DNA of 64,000 nucleotides, from NCBI RefSeq assembly GCF_000974685.2, contig NZ_AP018738.1, positions 1,550,001 through 1,614,000 on the forward strand, read 5' to 3'. This DNA is from Ferriphaselus amnicola (GTDB taxonomy: Bacteria; Pseudomonadota; Gammaproteobacteria; Burkholderiales; Gallionellaceae). The position numbers and the translations under genes are program-made. The notes beneath the pieces were generated by a model. The model was not told the DNA's origin, searched no databases, and saw nothing but the letters and a program-made list of their open reading frames with translations. Shown here piece by piece: positions 58,834 to 64,000 of this stretch; the stretch's first letter is position 1; each line of letters opens with the position of its first letter.

Positions 58834-59219
58834 CCGGCCTTACGCACGCCGATCTGCACTTGCTCCCGCCCAATATGCAATGGGTAGCACGGGTCATCGG
58901 CCTGCCCGCCACGATCAAGTTGGCCAAGGCGCATGGTGGGAGGTTTGTCTATGTCCCCAAGCACGTCAGCCAGGATCACCCCTTGTGTCACCTGATCGGG
59001 GCACAGGCCTTTGCAGCACTGGTGACGGAATACGGCGGAGAGCGCCTCGATGTCGCCAAGTGCGACCGTGCCGCTCAAGCCCTGCGCAATCAGCTCATCC
59101 GCGAAAAACGCCGCGAGGCCTCACAGTCAGACGTGGCCGGTCAGTTTGGCCTAACCGTGCGCCGAGTGAGAGATATAGAGAAGGATATAGTGGAAGATAG
59201 GCAGATTGGGTTGTTCTAA
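58830..59219 (+). CDS. mor: Mor family transcription activator
   Basis: 129 residues of the Mor/C family: GGRFVYVPKHVSQDHPLCHLIG mid-protein and a C-terminal HTH (QSDVAGQFGLTVRRVRDIEKDI). Mor switches on middle transcription in Mu. The genes it should control are not visible next to it. Its stop overlaps the stop of the convergent HEPN gene. Confidence 0.9.
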   Translation: MTGLTHADLHLLPPNMQWVARVIGLPATIKLAKAHGGRFVYVPKHVSQDHPLCHLIGAQAFAALVTEYGGERLDVAKCDRAAQALRNQLIREKRREASQSDVAGQFGLTVRRVRDIEKDIVEDRQIGLF

Positions 59220-59887
59220 ATCGTCCTTCTTCTCCAAGGACTGTTCCCAGTGGAGTTTCCTTGAATGAAGTCAGCCATCCCATTATCTGTGTCGATAACA
59301 AACCTGAGAATCTGATCACGATAGGTAGTGAGCGTATTGATTTGAATATAGCCTGCATCTCTTCCTCGATGAGCTATATCCCCCCTGACAGTCACGAACT
59401 CATTCAAAGCAGTCGCCCCCAGAGTCCATGATTCGGAGATGTCTTCAACTCCAGATAGCCGTTTGAATAATGGGACTAAAATAGTGCTCTTGGGGGTATT
59501 GATAGACTGTGTTGTTTGGATGCAGTGGTTTTCATACACCATTTTCCATCCGTCCCCAGCAAGTTCAAGTGGCTTTAGTTCATGTTTGGACTCTCGTACA
59601 ACTTTTGAAATTTCCCGTTGGACATGCTCAGGCAGTTGATCAGGGCTTGTAGCTCTTGTGCAAAGGACTCTAGCAGTTTCAACAAGCAGTTCCTCAACAT
59701 ACAGCTCCCATGCTGCGCACAGCATTACCACACCACTTCGAGTAATATGACCCAGACCTCTACGCCCAAGCCCATCGTGGTTAAGAGCATTGTGACTTTC
59801 GATGATTCGATCAACATCATCAAGCATCGAGTTTTCAAATTTGCTAAGCGCTGAAGAGGGCATAGAATCCTTTCTAAATGAGTGCAT
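59216..59887 (-). CDS. HEPN-domain protein, RiboL-PSP-HEPN type
   Basis: 223 residues. MLCAAWELYVEELLVETARVL near the centre and TVRGDIAHRGRD near 175 give the R-x4-H motif (R-G-D-I-A-H) of HEPN ribonucleases of the MAE_28990/RiboL-PSP type, which are linked to defence and RNA cleavage. It is read against the Mu-like early operon and the stops overlap, so it belongs to the accessory segment. The start could also be the ATG at 59863. Confidence 0.75.
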   Translation of the reverse strand: MHSFRKDSMPSSALSKFENSMLDDVDRIIESHNALNHDGLGRRGLGHITRSGVVMLCAAWELYVEELLVETARVLCTRATSPDQLPEHVQREISKVVRESKHELKPLELAGDGWKMVYENHCIQTTQSINTPKSTILVPLFKRLSGVEDISESWTLGATALNEFVTVRGDIAHRGRDAGYIQINTLTTYRDQILRFVIDTDNGMADFIQGNSTGNSPWRRRTI

Positions 59888-60196
59888 GTGACAAGCTTAT
59901 CTAACCCCAGCCCACTCTAGGCTTAAACATCACAATGAGTCAATATGGCCAATAGCTTAGCCGAAGAGAAATGGATATAGGCCGAATGGCATATTGAGCA
60001 TAGATTGCTGTTGTGTGATTATGTCGAGGTGTTGGTCGTCTTGGTGGCCGCCTACGCTGTAGCCTTAGGCGGCTGAAGGTATGAGGATGTGCTGTGTTAT
60101 TTTTGCACGGCTAGTATTCTAGGCCACTCATGCTGATGTAAACTGCGAAAAAGTCAGTGAAACTGTAAATTCACGCTCATAGAATAATCATAGTTA
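59888..60196. other. Intergenic region with hairpin and repeat
   Basis: 309 bases without a gene. GCCGCCTA...TAGGCGGC near 60048-60074 forms an 8-bp stem. The 22-bp direct repeat copy at 59973-59994 lies here. The promoter for the helical/HEPN pair is expected at the right end. Confidence 0.6.
59973..59994 (+). repeat. 22-bp repeat, left copy
   Basis: GGATATAGGCCGAATGGCAT and two more bases; matches 61804-61825 with one mismatch. The pair brackets module B. Confidence 0.75.
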
Positions 60197-60982
60197 ATGC
60201 CTGCTCCCCAACTAGACACTGCTTCATTGTTTTATGACCTCAACAGGTTTCGAATTGAGGGGCGACTCTTGACCGATCAATCTGTAATCTCTAAATACGA
60301 GAGGTCAATTGAAGCTATTAAGGCGGGCAAGAACTGTCAGCCCGCCTCGTCGCAGGAGGTTGCATCCTACTATGTCATTCTCGCTTCGCTACGTTGTTTA
60401 ACTGCCGATTTCGGACAGGTAGTCACGCTAGGGGAAAAGGCGCTGAATATGACCCAAGATCCTTATCTCGTTTATAACCAATCTGTAACACTATCTATTT
60501 CCGGTTATTTTTCAAAGGCTAGAGCTACTTTGGATAAAGTGAGTGAGTACGACCTTGCTTCGCTTAGTTTAACGGAAGATGATGGTGTGCGAATTACCTC
60601 GATTCTTCAGGATACAATATCCTTGGACAGGGATGTACTGTCAGATGACAGGGTTCGAGATAGGTTTTCGTATGATGTTGATCGAATTTTGGAGATGCGA
60701 GAAATCCTCTCTGACCTTGGGATAAGTGATTCACAGGCGCTGTCGATGCTTGATATTGCCGGTGATGTACTACGTAGCAGGAATACTTTCCTTGCGCATG
60801 ATTTGTACATTCATACTAATTCCATAGAACGGTATCTTTCTATCAGTTTGCCAGTTTCACTTTCTGCGAGCGAAATCGCAGAAATGGAGTGGGAGTGTAT
60901 TGGCAAGGTAATGGAACAGTATCCTGAGGTTCCATACTCTTCGTTCAATATTGGCTTTACGAGTGCAAACGCTCATGGCTAA
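60197..60982 (+). CDS. Helical partner of HEPN protein, module B
   Basis: 261 residues, helical, no known catalytic motif; TPR-like alternation about 55-120. C-terminal third homologous to the protein at 37022: SMLDIAGDVLRSRN, AEMEWECIGKVMEQ and a closing NIGF match MLDLAWKVMRDHH, AKMDWEYTERLFAE and FIGF. Its stop overlaps the HEPN gene start by 8 bp. Confidence 0.7.
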   Translation: MPAPQLDTASLFYDLNRFRIEGRLLTDQSVISKYERSIEAIKAGKNCQPASSQEVASYYVILASLRCLTADFGQVVTLGEKALNMTQDPYLVYNQSVTLSISGYFSKARATLDKVSEYDLASLSLTEDDGVRITSILQDTISLDRDVLSDDRVRDRFSYDVDRILEMREILSDLGISDSQALSMLDIAGDVLRSRNTFLAHDLYIHTNSIERYLSISLPVSLSASEIAEMEWECIGKVMEQYPEVPYSSFNIGFTSANAHG

Positions 60983-61481
60983 TTGCGCTCAAGATTTCCT
61001 TACCCTTGCCTGCGAGATGCAGGTAAGCGCCACAAACGAAATTGGTATGCGAACAGCGGCGAATAGAGCCTATTATTCTGTATACCACAATGCAAAAAAT
61101 ATAAAGAATTTAGTTAATCTTCCGGATTCGCAGGGTGCTGGTGGGGTTCATGCCAAGCTCTTCCGCTCACTTGAAGAGTGTAAGCCTAGACACTCAAGCA
61201 TGCAGACAGAAATTAGGCAAGTGGGAATCTTCGCAACACGGCAACTTAAGACGCTTAGGACGGATGCAGACTACGATATTGATATAACCTTTGATAAGGT
61301 CAAAATGGATGAGACTATTGCAAAATCACAGTTGCTAATGGGAAAAATCTCTACCATTCTAAGCCAGCACAAACTGCCGAGCCCATCACCAACAACTGAG
61401 GATGAACCTTTGAGTACTGATAAACCCGAGATAGGGGCTCCGGTTCCGCGATCTCGGTTTCATCTCCGTGCGGTTAAATGA
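60975..61481 (+). CDS. HEPN-domain protein, module B
   Basis: 168 residues from the ATG at 60975 (MANCAQDFLTLACEM), chosen because it overlaps the partner stop as ATGGCTAA and aligns with the module A start. RTAANRAYYSVYHNA and LRTDADYDID are the HEPN marks. The C-terminal 35 residues are a Pro/Ser-rich tail absent from module A. A terminator follows within 10 bp. Confidence 0.75.
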   Translation: MANCAQDFLTLACEMQVSATNEIGMRTAANRAYYSVYHNAKNIKNLVNLPDSQGAGGVHAKLFRSLEECKPRHSSMQTEIRQVGIFATRQLKTLRTDADYDIDITFDKVKMDETIAKSQLLMGKISTILSQHKLPSPSPTTEDEPLSTDKPEIGAPVPRSRFHLRAVK

Positions 61482-61486
61482 CATTT

Positions 61487-61513
61487 GAAAAGCCCTGCTT
61501 AGCAGGGCTTTTC
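61487..61513. terminator. Terminator after module B
   Basis: GAAAAGCCCTGCT (61487-61499) and AGCAGGGCTTTTC (61501-61513), a perfect stem with A- and T-tracts; can act both ways. Confidence 0.85.
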
Positions 61514-61889
61514 ATTTCATACTCAAAGGTATAGGCATACTCCACCAATAGAAGCCAAGATTACCCTGCTCCGAACCAGTCCTGCTATAGATACCGGCTT
61601 GATGGGTGTCAATGAGGCATCCGCGACATGATCGCGGTCAGCGAGTTCGTGGTGTTTGCTGTTACGTTAGGATGGAAATAGGCCCTGATGTGCTTCTTGA
61701 CCTTGAAGATCCAGAGATGCCTGGCTTATTGCAGCGGACATGCTTCAGTCTTGGATATGATTTAACTGAGGCAAAGTAATAAATGGCCTATGTCTTGAGA
61801 AAAAGGATATAGGCTGAATGGCATATATTTTGATGCCTAATCATGTGTTCTAATCGCCAGAAATCTTAATCTGAAAGTTAGGTACTGAT
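61514..61889. other. Intergenic region after module B
   Basis: 376 bases. A 35-codon frame (61674-61781, ending LGYDLTEAK) could be a gene remnant; otherwise nothing recognised apart from the repeat at 61804. Confidence 0.5.
61804..61825 (+). repeat. 22-bp repeat, right copy
   Basis: GGATATAGGCTGAATGGCAT and two more bases; one mismatch from 59973-59994. Upstream GAGAAA is shared too. Confidence 0.75.
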
Positions 61890-62927
61890 ATGCAAATTCA
61901 ACAGGCAATTCTGCATCGAATTGAAAAAGAGAAGAACACCAGTGGAACTGGTTCCGCGATTCCAGTTACCCGAACCAGTCAACTTCCCATTGATGGTCGT
62001 CTTGAAAAAATGACCGAGGAAATACTCAAAATATATGGGAAGTCAACGAATGGCTATGGGACATTCAACGCCAATCAGACCTTATATCAATTTCCAGTAA
62101 AGCTTAAAGACTACGTTCTACAGTCTACTGATTTCATTCAATTCACTATAGATACGACCGATCTGATTTCATTAAAAATGGCCGGTGAGGCTTTCTCAAC
62201 TGGCGGATATGTACTAATTCTTCGTTATACAAATCTAGGGCAGGATTGGCTGATGGTAGCCATGCTTAAGCTGAAGCATGGAACTGGAATTAATGAACAG
62301 ACGATGGATCTAAGTGACACATTGAGCTTCGATATTGATCATTTGCATGAGGCTGCGAGAGTTGATCTAGCAAAATGGCAGTCAAATACTCAACCCTACT
62401 TGTCATTTGTCAAGAAACGTCAAACAACCTCGGAGGTTTCAAAATACTTCCGTGAGGCGTTGGGATGCACGGAATATACTGACTCAAAGCATCAGACTAT
62501 CCAGATAAAAAAAGCTTTTGAGGATTATTGCGAAGCAAATTCGTGGAGCAGTGAAAAGAAACGCACGGGTCGCCAGCAGTTCTATGAACATTGCGATGCC
62601 AAGGATAAATCTGGAGAGCCGGTCAATCTCGCAGCTTTGTCTGCGATACTGGACGATCAAAATCCGACATCATTCTCTGAATTTGTGCGAGATAATGACT
62701 ATCAGGTCAATGATACATTTAAGCCTGATCGGGCGACCTTTTCCAAGCTTAATAGAATTTCAAAATCGTTTGGGTCAGTCAAGGTCAGCTTTGAAGTGCA
62801 GGACATTGATAACGGCAAGGTTGCGTACGACCCCGACAACAGATGTTTGGTAATCAGAGATTTGCCAAGTGAATTGATAGACGAAATCAATAAACATAAG
62901 TCCAGTGATGCAACAACTACCGCATGA
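61890..62927 (+). CDS. Nucleoid-associated protein, YejK/NdpA family
   Basis: 345 residues. The PF04245 (37-kDa nucleoid-associated protein) pattern runs through most of it: YQFPVKLKDYVLQSTDFIQF, MVAMLKLKHGTGIN, LHEAARVDLAKW, and FREALGCTEYTDSKHQTIQI. Chromosomal YejK binds DNA and topoisomerase IV/ParE. Here the gene is in an accessory segment and is coupled to a membrane protein gene, so a defence role is likely. Confidence 0.8.
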   Translation: MQIQQAILHRIEKEKNTSGTGSAIPVTRTSQLPIDGRLEKMTEEILKIYGKSTNGYGTFNANQTLYQFPVKLKDYVLQSTDFIQFTIDTTDLISLKMAGEAFSTGGYVLILRYTNLGQDWLMVAMLKLKHGTGINEQTMDLSDTLSFDIDHLHEAARVDLAKWQSNTQPYLSFVKKRQTTSEVSKYFREALGCTEYTDSKHQTIQIKKAFEDYCEANSWSSEKKRTGRQQFYEHCDAKDKSGEPVNLAALSAILDDQNPTSFSEFVRDNDYQVNDTFKPDRATFSKLNRISKSFGSVKVSFEVQDIDNGKVAYDPDNRCLVIRDLPSELIDEINKHKSSDATTTA

Positions 62928-64000
62928 CGATCTCGATCTTGCTATCCTGATATTCAAGCATCTGCGGAATAGCAGGATTGAAGATGGCCATTTATATGGG
63001 ACTCTTGATACATCACTGAGCATTGATGATGTCGCCAATGCTCTTGAAAAAGTGCGTCTTGATGTTACTCACAATACTCACAGTCGCGATATCGAAATGC
63101 GTTTGCCAAGTAATTTCTTCTGTTCAATGGAAGATATACTAAAAGCGCCTTTACGGAGACTCTCCTATCCGGAGCGATTTTATCTGAAGGACATAGACTA
63201 TCAATATTCGGGTGACAGGAACTCTGCACCACAAATTGTGCGTCAATATATTGCTGCCATTCAGTTATTTTCATCCCTAGAAAAATCTGCTGATCACATT
63301 GGCGGTATTGCGGGAGATAAGTCGTTGGTCTTTTTGCAAAAGACAAAAGTTGAAATCTCCTCGAAATACTTCGATAAAGATTTGCGAGATATAAGTCACC
63401 TTTCTGAGTTTGAGTCAGAATACATAAATAGCGACACTCACCAAGAGCAAAAACGAACCATTATCAAGACTGCGCTGTTTGAACTCTTTCAAGGGACTGG
63501 AAAAATAGCGTTTTCTGACGTTCTGGCAAGATTTGATGAGATCTTCGATAAAGTGCAGTCTAGCTATCAGTTGTATGTTGCAGAGTTCTCCTTTCAGAAG
63601 GTGAAGGCTGAGGTAGAGAAAGAGAAGCTTGATGCCATGATCAAGCTAAACAAGGTGTTTTCTGATGTGCAAAGTCAGCTGTTAGCAGTTCCAGTTGCGC
63701 TGGTGCTAGTCGGCGGGCAAATGGAAGACAAAGCTTCATGGACCGGAAAAAACATACTAATCTGGTTAGGTGCTTTAATTTTCGCAATCCTGATGGATTT
63801 ATTAATTCGTAACCAACTACATACGCTAAATGCAGTCAAACAGGAAATTGATCAGCAGCGTCAGCAAATAACGAGCAAATATAGCGCTGTCGCAAATCGA
63901 TTCTCTGGCATATATAAAGACATCAATGATAGACACAATCACCAAAAAGGATTGATCACCACTGTTGATGCTTTAGTTGCAATTGCTCTGACAGTGACGA
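62908..64000 (+). CDS. Membrane protein coupled to the YejK-like gene (3' end outside window)
   Basis: Open from the ATG at 62908 to the window end (364 codons); overlaps the YejK-like gene by 20 bp. The first 250 residues are soluble and charged; membrane helices follow near 256-272 (LLAVPVALVLVGG) and 281-300 (ILIWLGALIFAILMDLL), then a coiled coil (about 305-345), and a third hydrophobic stretch at the edge. An effector with a membrane end is typical of abortive infection systems; function not known. Confidence 0.65.
   Translation, partial: MQQLPHDDLDLAILIFKHLRNSRIEDGHLYGTLDTSLSIDDVANALEKVRLDVTHNTHSRDIEMRLPSNFFCSMEDILKAPLRRLSYPERFYLKDIDYQYSGDRNSAPQIVRQYIAAIQLFSSLEKSADHIGGIAGDKSLVFLQKTKVEISSKYFDKDLRDISHLSEFESEYINSDTHQEQKRTIIKTALFELFQGTGKIAFSDVLARFDEIFDKVQSSYQLYVAEFSFQKVKAEVEKEKLDAMIKLNKVFSDVQSQLLAVPVALVLVGGQMEDKASWTGKNILIWLGALIFAILMDLLIRNQLHTLNAVKQEIDQQRQQITSKYSAVANRFSGIYKDINDRHNHQKGLITTVDALVAIALTVT

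Larger units (their letters stand above)
49680..59219 (+). mobile_element. Mu-like transposable phage, early region (right part absent or beyond window)
   Basis: Repressor, Ner-like, MuA, MuB, Gam, GemA and Mor homologues occur in Mu order. The left end is near 49680-49690, inferred from the first GATTTGGAA repeat; exact termini and target duplication were not found. No lysis, head or tail gene follows Mor within the window; instead AT-rich accessory genes begin at 59216. Confidence 0.8.

Noticed and set aside
59216-61481. Reading the HEPN genes as part of the Mu core
   Set aside because: They differ in base composition, and one is in opposite orientation; no Mu-like phage core has them.

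Overview
The window looks like a piece of a betaproteobacterial chromosome, probably from the Nitrosomonadales/Gallionellaceae. This is inferred from the rpsT-argD-argF-argG gene order and from the YajQ, PpnP, NhaD and AsmA-family proteins. I ran no database search, so the genus is not established. About 10.5 kb of housekeeping chromosome is followed by two stacked phage elements and then an AT-richer accessory (defence-like) segment that runs off the right edge.

Region 1 (1-10,587), chromosome: the 3' end of a dapB-like gene; a 600-bp stretch with no convincing gene; nhaD; a minus-strand run of methyltransferase, DJ-1/PfpI protein, a conserved hypothetical, yajQ and ppnP; the arginine genes argG, argF and argD (argD and argF overlap by 4 bp); rpsT with its terminator; a large AsmA-family protein; and tRNA-Asn(GTT).

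Region 2 (10,541-49,572), a complete-looking P2/186-type prophage inserted in tRNA-Asn, bounded by 58-bp perfect direct repeats. Left to right it holds an iteron-like region, a candidate cos site, a DNA methyltransferase with portal and terminase (minus strand), then capsid genes O-N-M, an extra 1220-aa fibre gene, head completion and lysis genes, the tail genes R-S-V-W-J-I-fibre-FI-FII-E/E'-T-U-D, a minus-strand lysogenic operon headed by the repressor, a rightward early operon (RHH protein, antirepressor, CII-like, Ogr-like), a toprim primase-helicase instead of P2 gpA, a chain of small overlapping genes, and the integrase next to attR. A repeated dyad plus CG-repeat element lies before three late operons and is a candidate site for late activation.

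Region 3 (about 49,680-59,219), the early half of a Mu-like transposable phage: possible end-binding repeats, an ORF6C-like protein, a cI-type repressor facing a Ner-like gene, MuA transposase, MuB, Gam, a candidate C4-like antisense RNA, GemA and Mor. No lysis, head or tail genes follow inside the window. Downstream of the Mu-like repressor are three tandem blocks of about 172 bp, each built from copies of a block-specific 13-mer, and each ending in a copy of the repressor gene's 3' end.

Region 4 (59,216-64,000), AT-richer cargo: a RiboL-PSP-type HEPN protein, a two-gene module (helical protein plus HEPN protein), and a YejK/NdpA-like protein translationally coupled to a membrane protein cut by the window edge. 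The two-gene HEPN module is homologous to a second pair inside the P2-like prophage (36,643-37,777), where it lies in the repressor operon. This twice-occurring, translationally coupled pair is the best candidate here for an undescribed system, probably phage defence or toxin-antitoxin.
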